NCBI RefSeq assembly: GCF_019710745.1
Contig: NZ_JAHKJW010000008.1
Coordinates: 1-64,000, forward strand
Direction: 5' to 3'
Origin: Streptomyces beigongshangae
GTDB lineage: Bacteria; Actinomycetota; Actinomycetes; Streptomycetales; Streptomycetaceae
DNA: 64,000 bases
Both the position numbers and the translations under genes were made by a program. A model generated the notes under the pieces. That model did not search any database. It had not been told where the DNA came from and saw only the letters and a program-made list of their open reading frames with translations. Positions within the stretch are counted from its first letter, which is position 1. Every line of letters starts with the position of its first letter. Below, piece by piece: positions 46,639 to 54,937 of the stretch.

Positions 46639-47687
46639 CGAGGCTCATCCCCTCGCCGGTCGTCGTCGACATCCGTCCGGGCGCCCTGGACGACCTGGCG
46701 GCGGTCCTCGCCGACCAGCGCATCTCGCACTCCGGCAAGCTGGCCGTCGCGATCAGCGGCGGCTCGGGCGCCGTGCTGCGCGACCGGCTGGCCCCGGCGA
46801 TGCCGGGCGCCGACTGGTTCGAGGTCGGGGGCGGCACCCTGGACGACGCGATCAAGCTCGGCGACGCCATGAAGAGGGGGCGCTACGACGCGGTCGTGGG
46901 CCTCGGCGGCGGCAAGATCATCGACTGCGCGAAGTTCGCCGCGGCCCGGATCGGCCTCCCGCTGGTCGCCGTCGCCACGAACCTCTCGCACGACGGCCTG
47001 TGCTCCCCGGTCGCGACCCTCGACAACGACGCGGGCCGCGGCTCCTACGGTGTGCCGAACCCGATCGCCGTGGTCATCGACCTCGACGTGATCCGGGAGG
47101 CCCCGGTCCGCTTCGTCCGCTCCGGTATCGGCGACGCCCTGTCCAACATCTCCGCGGTCGCGGACTGGGAGCTGGCCAACCGTGAGAAGGGCGAGCAGAT
47201 CGACGGCCTCGCCGCCGCGATGGCCCGCCAGGCCGGCGAGGCCGTGCTGCGGCACCCGGGCGGCGTCGGCGACGACGGCTTCCTCCAGGTGCTGGCCGAG
47301 GGCCTGGTCCTCACCGGCATCTCGATGTCGGTGGCGGGCGACTCCCGCCCGGCGTCCGGCGCCTGCCACGAGATCAACCACGCCTTCGACCTGCTCTTCC
47401 CCAAGCGCGCCGCCAGCCACGGCGAGCAGTGCGGCCTGGGCGCCGCCTTCGCGATGCACCTGCGCGGTGCCCGCGAGGAGTCGGCGTACATGGCGGAGGT
47501 CCTGCGGCGCCACGGACTGCCCGTGCTGCCCGAGGAGATCGGCTTCACCCCGAACGAGTTCGTCCAGGTCGTGGAGTTCGCCCCGACGACCCGGCCGGGC
47601 CGCTTCACGATCCTCGAACACCTCGACCTGTCCACCGACCAGATCAGGGACGCATACGCCGACTATGCAAAAGCCATCGGTAGCTGA
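46626..47687 (+). CDS. Glycerol-1-phosphate dehydrogenase-like enzyme (AraM/EgsA family)
   Basis: 353 aa from GTG 46626. The iron/zinc-containing dehydrogenase fold of sn-glycerol-1-phosphate dehydrogenases: NAD segment VVGLGGGKIIDCAK, NLSHDGLCSP, metal-ligand histidines in ACHEINHAFD and ASHGEQCGLG. Archaea use this enzyme for lipid backbones and Bacillus AraM for a glyceryl lipid; it reduces dihydroxyacetone phosphate. A related polyol-phosphate substrate is possible. Set between a nucleotidyltransferase and a CDP-alcohol transferase, which suggests its product is activated as a CDP-polyol. Confidence 0.85.
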   Translation: MPVLTRLIPSPVVVDIRPGALDDLAAVLADQRISHSGKLAVAISGGSGAVLRDRLAPAMPGADWFEVGGGTLDDAIKLGDAMKRGRYDAVVGLGGGKIIDCAKFAAARIGLPLVAVATNLSHDGLCSPVATLDNDAGRGSYGVPNPIAVVIDLDVIREAPVRFVRSGIGDALSNISAVADWELANREKGEQIDGLAAAMARQAGEAVLRHPGGVGDDGFLQVLAEGLVLTGISMSVAGDSRPASGACHEINHAFDLLFPKRAASHGEQCGLGAAFAMHLRGAREESAYMAEVLRRHGLPVLPEEIGFTPNEFVQVVEFAPTTRPGRFTILEHLDLSTDQIRDAYADYAKAIGS

Positions 47688-48444
47688 GCTCCGCCCGGTC
47701 GTCCACCCCCCGGGGGTCAAGGACCGGCGCAGCGGTGAGCACTGGGGAGGCCGGCTCTACATGCGCGAGATCTCGCTGCGCATCGACCGCCACTTGGTGA
47801 ACACCCGGGTCACGCCCAACCAGCTGACCTACGTGATGACCGTCTTCGGCGTGCTCGCCGCCCCGGCCCTGCTGGTGCCGGGCATCCCGGGCGCCCTGCT
47901 CGGCGTGCTGATGGTCCAGCTGTACCTGCTGTTCGACTGCGTGGACGGCGAGATCGCCCGCTGGCGCAAGCAGTACTCGATGACCGGGGTGTACGTCGAC
48001 CGCGTCGCCGCCTACCTGTGCGACGCCGCGGTCCTGGTCGGCTTCGGCCTGCGCGCCGCGGACCTGTGGGGCACCGGGCGGATCGACTGGCTGTGGGCGT
48101 TCCTCGGCACCCTGGCCGCCCTCGGCGCCGTCCTGATCAAGTCCGAGACCGACCTCGTCGGGGTCGCCCGCCACCAGACCGGGAAGGCACCGGTCCAGGA
48201 GTCGGCGTCCGAGCCGCGCTCCTCCGGCATGGCGCTGGCCCGCCGGGCCGCCGCCGCGCTGAAGTTCCACCGGCTCGTCCTGGGCATAGAGGCATCCCTG
48301 CTGATCCTGGTCCTCGCCGTCCTGGACACGGTCCGGGACGACCTGTTCTTCTCGCGGCTCGGCGTCGCGGTCCTGGCCGGCATCGCGCTGCTGCAGACCG
48401 TGCTGCACCTGGTGTCGATCCTCGCCTCCAGCAGGCTGAAGTGA
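47665..48444 (+). CDS. CDP-alcohol phosphotransferase
   Basis: 259 aa from ATG 47665, overlapping the preceding gene by 23 bp. The signature DCVDGEIARW...GVYVDRVAAYLCD fits D-x2-DG-x2-AR-x8-G-x3-D-x3-D exactly, with several transmembrane helices around it. It moves an alcohol phosphate from a CDP carrier to an acceptor, as in phospholipid or inositol-phosphate synthesis. This is the second enzyme of this type in the operon. Its stop overlaps the GTG of the glycosyltransferase gene. Confidence 0.88.
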   Translation: MQKPSVAELRPVVHPPGVKDRRSGEHWGGRLYMREISLRIDRHLVNTRVTPNQLTYVMTVFGVLAAPALLVPGIPGALLGVLMVQLYLLFDCVDGEIARWRKQYSMTGVYVDRVAAYLCDAAVLVGFGLRAADLWGTGRIDWLWAFLGTLAALGAVLIKSETDLVGVARHQTGKAPVQESASEPRSSGMALARRAAAALKFHRLVLGIEASLLILVLAVLDTVRDDLFFSRLGVAVLAGIALLQTVLHLVSILASSRLK

Positions 48445-49334
48445 GCACCGCCATGAAGGTCGGCGCGGTGATCATCACCATGGGCAACCGCCCCGACGAA
48501 CTCCGCGCCCTCCTCGACTCGGTCGCCAAGCAGGACGGCGACCCGGTCGAGGTGGTCGTGGTCGGCAACGGCTCGCCCGTCCCCGACGTCACCGGGGCGA
48601 TACCGAACGTCCGTACGGTCGAGCTGCCGGAGAACCTCGGCATCCCCGGCGGCCGCAACGTCGGCATCGAGGCGTTCGGCCCCGGCGGCACCGACGTGGA
48701 CGTCCTGCTCTTCCTCGACGACGACGGCCTCCTCGCGCGCCACGACACCGCCGAGCTCTGCCGGCGGGCCTTCGCGGCCGACCCGGAGCTCGGCATCATC
48801 AGCTTCCGCATCGCCGACCCAGAGACCGGGATCACCCAGCGCCGCCACGTGCCGCGGCTGCGCGCCTCCGACCCGATGCGCGACTCCCGCGTCACCACCT
48901 TCCTCGGCGGCGCCAATGCGGTCCGCACGAAGGTGCTCGCCGAGGTCGGCGGGCTGCCCGACGAGTTCTTCTACGCCCACGAGGAGACCGACCTCGCCTG
49001 GCGGGCCCTGGACGCGGGCTGGATGATCGACTACCGCTCGGACATGGTGCTGAACCACCCCACGACCGCGCCCTCCCGGCACGCGGTCTACCACCGGATG
49101 GTCGCCCGCAACCGCGTCTGGCTGGCCCGCCGGAACCTGCCTGCCCCGCTGGTCCCCGTGTACCTCGGCGTGTGGATGCTGCTCACCCTCGCCCGCCGCC
49201 CCTCGGGGCCGGCCCTGAAGGCATGGTTCGGCGGTTTCAAGGAGGGCTGGACCAGCCCTTGCGGCCCCCGGCGGCCGATGAAGTGGCGTACGGTATGGCG
49301 CCTGACCCGTCTGGGCCGGCCACCGGTCATCTGA
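48441..49334 (+). CDS. GT2-family glycosyltransferase
   Basis: 297 aa from GTG 48441 (GTGA overlap with the preceding stop); ATG 48453 is the alternative. GT-A fold features: VGAVIITMGNRPDELRALLDS, LGIPGGRNVGI (nucleotide-sugar binding), DxD-like LFLDDDG and the catalytic-base region HEETDLAWRALDAG. A short C-terminal amphipathic stretch may attach to membrane. Donor sugar unknown. It presumably glycosylates the product made by the upstream enzymes before export. Confidence 0.9.
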   Translation: MSTAMKVGAVIITMGNRPDELRALLDSVAKQDGDPVEVVVVGNGSPVPDVTGAIPNVRTVELPENLGIPGGRNVGIEAFGPGGTDVDVLLFLDDDGLLARHDTAELCRRAFAADPELGIISFRIADPETGITQRRHVPRLRASDPMRDSRVTTFLGGANAVRTKVLAEVGGLPDEFFYAHEETDLAWRALDAGWMIDYRSDMVLNHPTTAPSRHAVYHRMVARNRVWLARRNLPAPLVPVYLGVWMLLTLARRPSGPALKAWFGGFKEGWTSPCGPRRPMKWRTVWRLTRLGRPPVI

Positions 49335-49432
49335 CATGCTCGATGTCTGAGAGCATTCGGGCCGTACCCCGGTCCCTGTCTTTGGTCTGTGCCCCACCAG
49401 GCCGCGCATCTTGAGGACGAAAGTTTCCACTT

Positions 49433-50362
49433 GTGAGTGAGACAACGCATGACGGCGGCGTCGCGGTGAGCGCCCCCCCGTCCCCCGACGACGGGCTCTC
49501 CGCGGCGGACCTCGCCGCCAAGTACGGGCTGGCCGTGAGCGGTGCCCGGCCCGGGCTCGTCGACTACGTCCGCCAGCTCTGGGGACGGCGTCACTTCATC
49601 CTCGCCTTCTCGCAGGCGAAGCTCACCGCCCAGTACAGCCAGGCCAAGCTCGGCCAGCTGTGGCAGGTGGCCACACCGCTGCTGAACGCGGCCGTGTACT
49701 TCCTGATCTTCGGCCTGATCCTGAAGGCCGACCGCGGCATGGAGCGGGAGGTCTACATCCCGTTCCTGGTGACGGGTGTCTTCGTCTTCACCTTCACCCA
49801 GAGCTCGGTGATGGCGGGCGTGCGCGCGATCTCCGGCAACCTCGGCCTGGTCCGGGCACTGCACTTCCCGCGCGCCGCGCTGCCGATCTCGTTCTCGCTG
49901 CAGCAGCTCCAGCAGCTGCTCTTCTCGATGATCGTCCTGTTCGTCGTGGCGGTCGGCTTCGGCAGCTACCCGAGGCCGTCCTGGCTGCTGATCGTGCCGG
50001 TGCTGGTCCTGCAGTTCCTCTTCAACACCGGCCTGGCCATGATCATGGCCAGGATGGGCTCCAAGACCCCGGACCTGGCCCAGCTCATGCCGTTCGTGAT
50101 GCGCACGTGGATGTACGCGTCCGGCGTCATGTTCTCGATCCCCGTGATGCTCGACGAGCACCCCGACTGGATCGCCGACATCCTCCAGTGGAACCCGGCC
50201 GCCATCTACATGGACCTGATGCGCTTCGCGCTCATCGACGGCTACGGCTCCGAGAACCTGCCGCCGCACGTGTGGGCGGTCGCGGGCGGCTGGGCCCTCC
50301 TCGTCGCCCTCGGCGGCTTCGTGTATTTCTGGAAGGCTGAGGAGCGCTACGGCCGTGGCTGA
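49433..50362 (+). CDS. ABC-2 exporter permease (Wzm/TagG-like)
   Basis: 309 aa from GTG 49433 (GAGGACGAA lies about 14 nt upstream). A charged N-terminal segment (about 1-65) precedes six membrane helices, with the ABC-2 polysaccharide export signature near LRQLWGRRHF and QWNPAAIYMDLMRFAL. TagG/Wzm proteins move finished polymers or glycolipids across the membrane. Paired with the ATPase that overlaps its end by 8 bp. Confidence 0.9.
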   Translation: MSETTHDGGVAVSAPPSPDDGLSAADLAAKYGLAVSGARPGLVDYVRQLWGRRHFILAFSQAKLTAQYSQAKLGQLWQVATPLLNAAVYFLIFGLILKADRGMEREVYIPFLVTGVFVFTFTQSSVMAGVRAISGNLGLVRALHFPRAALPISFSLQQLQQLLFSMIVLFVVAVGFGSYPRPSWLLIVPVLVLQFLFNTGLAMIMARMGSKTPDLAQLMPFVMRTWMYASGVMFSIPVMLDEHPDWIADILQWNPAAIYMDLMRFALIDGYGSENLPPHVWAVAGGWALLVALGGFVYFWKAEERYGRG

Positions 50363-51134
50363 GCAGAACACCGGGAGCCCGATCCCGACCGTCATCGCGG
50401 ACGAGCTGCACATCGTCTACCGGGTCAACGGCGCCAGGACCGGCAAGGGCAGCGCCACCGCAGCCCTCAGCCGCATAATCAAGCGCGGCGAGGAGCGGGG
50501 CGTGCGCAAGGTGCACGCCGTCCGCGGTGTCTCCTTCACGGCCTACCGCGGTGAGGCCATCGGCCTGATCGGTTCCAACGGCTCGGGCAAGTCCACCCTG
50601 CTGCGGGCCATCGCCGGACTGCTCCCCGCCGAGAGGGGCCACGTCTACACCGACGGCCAGCCCTCGCTCCTCGGCGTCAACGCGGCCCTGATGAACGACC
50701 TGACCGGCGAGCGCAACGTCATCCTCGGCGGACTGGCCATGGGCATGTCCCGGGAACAGATCAAGGAGCGCTACCAGGACATCGTCGAGTTCTCGGGCAT
50801 CAACGAGAAGGGCGACTTCATCACCCTGCCGATGCGCACCTACTCCTCCGGCATGGCCGCCCGGCTGCGCTTCTCCATCGCGGCGGCCAAGGACCACGAC
50901 GTCCTGATGATCGACGAGGCCCTCGCCACCGGCGACCGCAATTTCCAGAAGCGCTCCGAGGCCCGGATCCGGGAGCTGCGCAAGGAGGCCGGCACGGTCT
51001 TCCTCGTCAGCCACAACAACAAGTCGATCCGTGACACGTGCGACCGCGTCCTGTGGCTGGAACGCGGCGAGCTCCGCCTGGACGGCCCGACCGACGAGGT
51101 CATCAAGGAGTACGAGAAGTTCACGGGCAGGTAA
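50355..51134 (+). CDS. ABC exporter ATPase (Wzt/TagH-like)
   Basis: 259 aa from GTG 50355. Complete ABC domain: Walker A GSNGSGKST, the polysaccharide-export LLGVNAALMNDLTGERN segment, signature YSSGMAARLRF, Walker B VLMIDEALATGD, and H-loop VSHNN. An N-terminal extension (about 1-60) without the long C-terminal carbohydrate-binding domain of Wzt is TagH-like. It powers the permease encoded upstream. Last gene of the operon, followed by a strong terminator. Confidence 0.93.
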   Translation: MAEQNTGSPIPTVIADELHIVYRVNGARTGKGSATAALSRIIKRGEERGVRKVHAVRGVSFTAYRGEAIGLIGSNGSGKSTLLRAIAGLLPAERGHVYTDGQPSLLGVNAALMNDLTGERNVILGGLAMGMSREQIKERYQDIVEFSGINEKGDFITLPMRTYSSGMAARLRFSIAAAKDHDVLMIDEALATGDRNFQKRSEARIRELRKEAGTVFLVSHNNKSIRDTCDRVLWLERGELRLDGPTDEVIKEYEKFTGR

Positions 51135-51152
51135 CCCGTGCCGCCGAGCAGG

Positions 51153-51194
51153 ACGCAGGGCCCCGCCGGAACGGTTCGGCGGGGCCCTGCGTCT
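51153..51194. terminator. Strong hairpin terminator after the phospho-polyol operon
   Basis: CGCAGGGCCCCGCCG (51155-51169) and its exact complement (51178-51192) enclose an 8-base loop; two further pairs extend the stem to 17 bp. It lies 19 bp after the ATPase stop, with no opposing gene close by. This is the clearest terminator in the window. Confidence 0.9.
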
Positions 51195-51440
51195 GCCAAG
51201 AAAACGTCAACTCCCCACGCCCGTAGGAATCTTGACGCCAATCGGTGTGTTCTTGTGATGTGCGGGACACCCCGGCGGAGCGTGGTGGGTTGTACAACGT
51301 AAGCTGTACCGGTGCTGATTCGCGGCAAGTGGGGCGATAGCGCACGACACCCGGCATAGGGCCCGCCGTGCGAACAGCCGGGTGGCCGGGCGGCGTGTCC
51401 GAAAGAGGCACCAATGGGTCAGCAGTGTAGAACGGGAGAT
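51195..51440. other. Promoter region of the hopanoid operon
   Basis: After the terminator this AT-richer stretch must hold the hopanoid promoter. It contains an inverted pair GTACA (51293-51297) / TGTAC (51306-51310), a TTGACG hexamer at 51233 with no good partner at the usual spacing, and no credible gene before the leader ORF at 51441. Confidence 0.4.
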
Positions 51441-51530
51441 ATGACGGCAATGGCTACGGAAGGTCTCCGGCTCCGCCGTGCGTGTGCCGTCTGCGGGTGT
51501 GCCGCCCCCGGCCCGGGCGGCGGACGGTGA
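51441..51530 (+). CDS. Leader ORF (29 aa) coupled to hpnC
   Basis: ATG 51441, with GGGAG six bases upstream, opens 29 codons (MTAMATEGLRLRRACAVCGC...) whose TGA overlaps the GTG of hpnC by 4 bp. The clean ribosome site and the overlap suggest translational coupling: the leader may set hpnC expression. The peptide has three cysteines and a basic stretch. No family is known to me. Confidence 0.45.
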   Translation: MTAMATEGLRLRRACAVCGCAAPGPGGGR

Positions 51531-52429
51531 CGCCAGTCGGGACGGTGCGCACGGGCGACCCGGAGCGCAGCACCCTCGACAAGGCCGCGGACGAGAACTT
51601 TCCCGTGGCGCCGTTCTTCCTGCCCAGGGCCTGGCGCGCCGACCTCGTGGCGGTCTACGGCTTCGCCCGGCTCGTCGACGACATCGGCGACGGGGACCTG
51701 GCCCCCGGCGGCGCGGACGCCCGCCTCCTCGGTGTGCCGCCCGAGGAGGCCGGGGACCGGGTCGTGCTGCTCGACGCCTTCGAGGCGGACCTGCGCAGGG
51801 TCTTCGACTCGACACCCGGCCACCCGCTCCTGCGCCGCCTCCAGCCGACGGTCCGCCGCGCCGGCCTGACCCCCGAGCCCTTCCTCGCCCTGATCGCGGC
51901 CAACCGCCAGGACCAGCTCGTCCGGCGGTACGCGACCTACGGCGACCTCCTCGCCTACTGCGAGCTGTCCGCCAACCCGGTCGGCCGTCTCGTCCTGTCC
52001 GTCACCGGCGCCTCGACCCCCGAACGGGTCCGCCGCTCCGACGCGATCTGCACGGCCCTGCAGATCGTCGAGCACCTCCAGGACGTCGCCGAGGACCTCG
52101 GCCGCGACCGCGTCTACCTCCCCGCCGAGGACATGGAGCGCTTCCACGTCCGGGAGGCGGACCTCGCCGCACCCACGGCAGGCGCATCGGTGCGCGCGCT
52201 GGTCGCGTACGAAGCAGAACGCGCCCGCGGTCTCCTGAATGAAGGCACCCCCCTCGTGGGTAGCGTCCACGGCAGGCTGAGGCTGCTGCTCGCGGGGTTC
52301 GTGGCAGGGGGCGGGGCGGCGATCCGGGCGATCACCGCCGCCGAGTTCGACGTACTTCCCGGCCCGCCGAAGCCCGGCAAGCTCCAGTTGCTGCGCGAGG
52401 TGGGAGTGACCCTGCGAGGAAAGGGGTGA
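51527..52429 (+). CDS. hpnC: Squalene synthase component HpnC
   Basis: 300 aa from GTG 51527, the start favoured by the overlapping leader ORF. trans-isoprenyl diphosphate synthase (squalene/phytoene synthase) fold with the first Asp-rich motif LVDDIGD (about residue 53) and the second VAEDLGRDRVYLP. In the HpnCDE route, HpnC converts presqualene diphosphate to hydroxysqualene. Its TGA overlaps the GTG of hpnD by 4 bp. Confidence 0.93.
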   Translation: MTPVGTVRTGDPERSTLDKAADENFPVAPFFLPRAWRADLVAVYGFARLVDDIGDGDLAPGGADARLLGVPPEEAGDRVVLLDAFEADLRRVFDSTPGHPLLRRLQPTVRRAGLTPEPFLALIAANRQDQLVRRYATYGDLLAYCELSANPVGRLVLSVTGASTPERVRRSDAICTALQIVEHLQDVAEDLGRDRVYLPAEDMERFHVREADLAAPTAGASVRALVAYEAERARGLLNEGTPLVGSVHGRLRLLLAGFVAGGGAAIRAITAAEFDVLPGPPKPGKLQLLREVGVTLRGKG

Positions 52430-53376
52430 TCCGGACCGTGGAGCCGCAACCGCACCTGTCCGCACCGGTACTCGCCGCATACGGCTACTGCGAGGCGATC
52501 ACCGGGCGGCAGGCCCGCAACTTCGCGTACGGCATCCGGCTGCTGCCGGCGCCCAAGCGCCGTGCCATGTCCGCGCTGTACGCGTTCTCACGGCGCGTCG
52601 ACGACATCGGCGACGGCACGCTCGCACCCGACGTCAAGGCCAAGCGGCTGGAGGAGACCCGGACCCTGCTCACCCGGGTCCGCGAACGGTCGGTGGACGA
52701 CGACGACACCGACCCGGTCGCCGTCGCGCTGCGGCACACGGCGGACCACTTCCCGGTGCCGCTCGACGGCCTCGACGAACTCATCGACGGCGTCCTGATG
52801 GACGTCCGCGGCGAGACGTACGAGACCTGGGACGACCTCAGGGTCTACTGCCGCTGCGTCGCCGGGGCCATCGGCCGGCTCTCGCTCGGCGTCTTCGGCA
52901 CGGAACCGGGGGCGCGCGGGGCCGAGCGGGCCCCCGAGTACGCGGACACGCTCGGCCTTGCCCTGCAGCTCACCAACATCCTCAGGGACGTCCGGGAGGA
53001 CGCCGGGGACGGCCGGACCTATCTGCCCGCGGACGACCTCGCGAAGTTCGGCTGCTCGGCCGGGTTCGGCGGGCCGCGCCCGCCGGAGGGCTCCGACTTC
53101 GCGGGCCTCGTGCACTTCGAGGTGCGGCGGGCCCGCGCGCTGTTCGCGGAGGGCTACCGGCTGCTGCCGATGCTGGACCGGCGCAGCGGCGCCTGCGTGG
53201 CCGCGATGGCCGGCATCTACCGCCGCCTCCTGGACCGCATCGAGCGCGAACCGGAGGCCGTCCTGCGCGGCCGGGTCTCGCTGCCCGGCCGTGAGAAGGC
53301 GTACGTCGCCGTGCGGGGCCTGTCCGGTCTCGACGCCCGGCACGTCTCGCGCCGGACCGTCAGGAGGCGGGCCTGA
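52426..53376 (+). CDS. hpnD: Presqualene diphosphate synthase HpnD
   Basis: 316 aa from GTG 52426. Squalene/phytoene synthase family with the Asp-rich motifs RRVDDIGD (about residue 60) and ILRDVREDAGDGRTYLP, plus the YCRCVAGAIG helix. It condenses two farnesyl diphosphates to presqualene diphosphate, the first step of the hopanoid pathway. Overlaps hpnC by 4 bp; its stop codon overlaps the next small ORF (TGATG). Confidence 0.95.
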   Translation: MIRTVEPQPHLSAPVLAAYGYCEAITGRQARNFAYGIRLLPAPKRRAMSALYAFSRRVDDIGDGTLAPDVKAKRLEETRTLLTRVRERSVDDDDTDPVAVALRHTADHFPVPLDGLDELIDGVLMDVRGETYETWDDLRVYCRCVAGAIGRLSLGVFGTEPGARGAERAPEYADTLGLALQLTNILRDVREDAGDGRTYLPADDLAKFGCSAGFGGPRPPEGSDFAGLVHFEVRRARALFAEGYRLLPMLDRRSGACVAAMAGIYRRLLDRIEREPEAVLRGRVSLPGREKAYVAVRGLSGLDARHVSRRTVRRRA

Positions 53377-53516
53377 TGGACACTCCGTCCCAGGACGACG
53401 CAAGTCCCTGGAAACGGGACGCAACCCTCCGGTCGCGGACGGCGTCCCTGACTGCGACGGCCGGCCGCGCCCCGTTCCACCGGCACGGCGGAGCCGCGGG
53501 GGAAGGTGCGCGATGA
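53376..53516 (+). CDS. Small coupled ORF between hpnD and hpnE (46 aa)
   Basis: 46 aa, ATG 53376 with AGGAGG upstream; the start shares one base with the hpnD stop (TGATG) and the stop overlaps the hpnE start (ATGA). The peptide (MDTPSQDDASPWKRDATLRS, then ASLTATAGRAPFHRHG) resembles small DUF6380-type Streptomyces proteins as I remember them. No signal or membrane segment. Its place inside a fully overlapping operon argues that it is translated. Confidence 0.7.
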   Translation: MDTPSQDDASPWKRDATLRSRTASLTATAGRAPFHRHGGAAGEGAR

Positions 53517-54937
53517 ACGACACCACGCAGGACGAAGGGCCCGCCGCCGGCGCGTCGGACCGCCCCGCGACGGCCGTGGTGGTCGGCGGGGGGCTCGCGG
53601 GAACGACCTCGGCCCTCGCGCTGGCCGACGCGGGAGTCCGGGTGACGCTGCTCGAAGGCCGGCCCCGCCTCGGCGGACTCGCCTTCTCCTTCCGGCGCGG
53701 CGACCTCACGGTGGACAACGGCCAGCACGTCTACCTGCGCTGCTGCACGGCCTACCGCTGGTTCCTCGACCGCGTCGGGGCGGCGGACCTCGCGCCGCTG
53801 CAGGAACGTCTCGACGTCCCCGTCCTCGACGCCGGGGCGCGGCCGGGGCGCCGGCTCGGCAGGATCGGCCGCACGGCGCTGCCCGTGCCGCTGCATCTCG
53901 CGCGCAGCCTCGCGGCCTACCCGCATCTGTCGCTCGCCGAGCGTGCCCGGGTGGGCCGTGCCGCCTGGGCGCTCAGGAAGCTCGATCCCGCCGACCCCGC
54001 GCTCGACACGCGCAGCTTCGGCAGCTGGCTGGCCGCGCACGGCCAGTCGGACCGGGCCGTCGAGGCACTGTGGGACCTCGTGGGGGTCGCCACCCTCAAC
54101 GCGGTGGCCGGCGACGCCTCGCTCGGGCTCGCCGCGATGGTGTTCAGGACCGGGCTGCTCTCCGCCCCGGGCGCCGCCGACATCGGCTGGGCACACGTCC
54201 CGCTGGGAGAACTGCACGACCGGCTGGCCCGCAAGGCGCTCGACTCCGCGGGCGTCCGTACCGAAGTCCGTACCCGTGTCACCTCCGTCTCCCGCCAGGA
54301 GAACGGCCGCTGGCGCGTCCGGGTGCCCGGCGGGACGCTGGAGACCGACGCCGTCGTGCTCGCCGTACCGCAGCGCGAGGCCCACGACCTGCTGCCGCAG
54401 GGCGCGCTCGACGCCCCGGGGCGGCTGCTGGAGATCGGCACGGCGCCGATCCTCAACATCCACGTCGTGTACGACCGCACGGTGCTCGCCCGGCCGTTCT
54501 TCGCCGCGCTCGGCTCCCCGGTGCAGTGGGTCTTCGACCGGACCGCGGCCTCCGGGCTGCGGGAGGGCCAGTACCTCGCGCTGTCGCAGTCGGCCGCGCA
54601 GGACGAGATCGACACACCCGTCGCGACGCTGCGCGAGCGCTACCTGCCCGAGCTGGAGCGGCTGCTGCCCCGCACCCGGGACGCCCGGGTCCGGGACTTC
54701 TTCGTGACCAGGGAGCGGACGGCGACGTTCGCCCCGGCCCCCGGCGTCGGCCGGCTGCGGCCCGGCGCCCGCACCGGGGTCCCCGGCCTGTACCTGGCCG
54801 GCGCGTGGACCGCCACGGGGTGGCCCGCGACCATGGAGGGCGCGGTCCGCAGCGGGGTGAGCGCGGCCGACGCCGCGCTGAGCGCCCTGGGCCGGCCCCG
54901 CGACCACCTCGCCGAGCTGTTCGAGGAGGCGGCATGA
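53513..54937 (+). CDS. hpnE: Hydroxysqualene dehydroxylase HpnE
   Basis: 474 aa. FAD-dependent phytoene-desaturase-like protein: N-terminal dinucleotide motif AVVVGGGLAGTTSALALADAG, the LLEGRPRLGG segment, and C-terminal GLYLAGAWTATGWPATMEGAVRSG. It reduces hydroxysqualene to squalene, completing the HpnCDE route. Its start overlaps the small ORF and its stop overlaps the next ATG by 4 bp. Confidence 0.94.
   Translation: MNDTTQDEGPAAGASDRPATAVVVGGGLAGTTSALALADAGVRVTLLEGRPRLGGLAFSFRRGDLTVDNGQHVYLRCCTAYRWFLDRVGAADLAPLQERLDVPVLDAGARPGRRLGRIGRTALPVPLHLARSLAAYPHLSLAERARVGRAAWALRKLDPADPALDTRSFGSWLAAHGQSDRAVEALWDLVGVATLNAVAGDASLGLAAMVFRTGLLSAPGAADIGWAHVPLGELHDRLARKALDSAGVRTEVRTRVTSVSRQENGRWRVRVPGGTLETDAVVLAVPQREAHDLLPQGALDAPGRLLEIGTAPILNIHVVYDRTVLARPFFAALGSPVQWVFDRTAASGLREGQYLALSQSAAQDEIDTPVATLRERYLPELERLLPRTRDARVRDFFVTRERTATFAPAPGVGRLRPGARTGVPGLYLAGAWTATGWPATMEGAVRSGVSAADAALSALGRPRDHLAELFEEAA

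Noticed and set aside
51233-51262. TTGACG followed at 17-18 bp as the hopanoid promoter
   Set aside because: The -10 position reads GTGATG/TGATGT, too far from consensus to list as a promoter.
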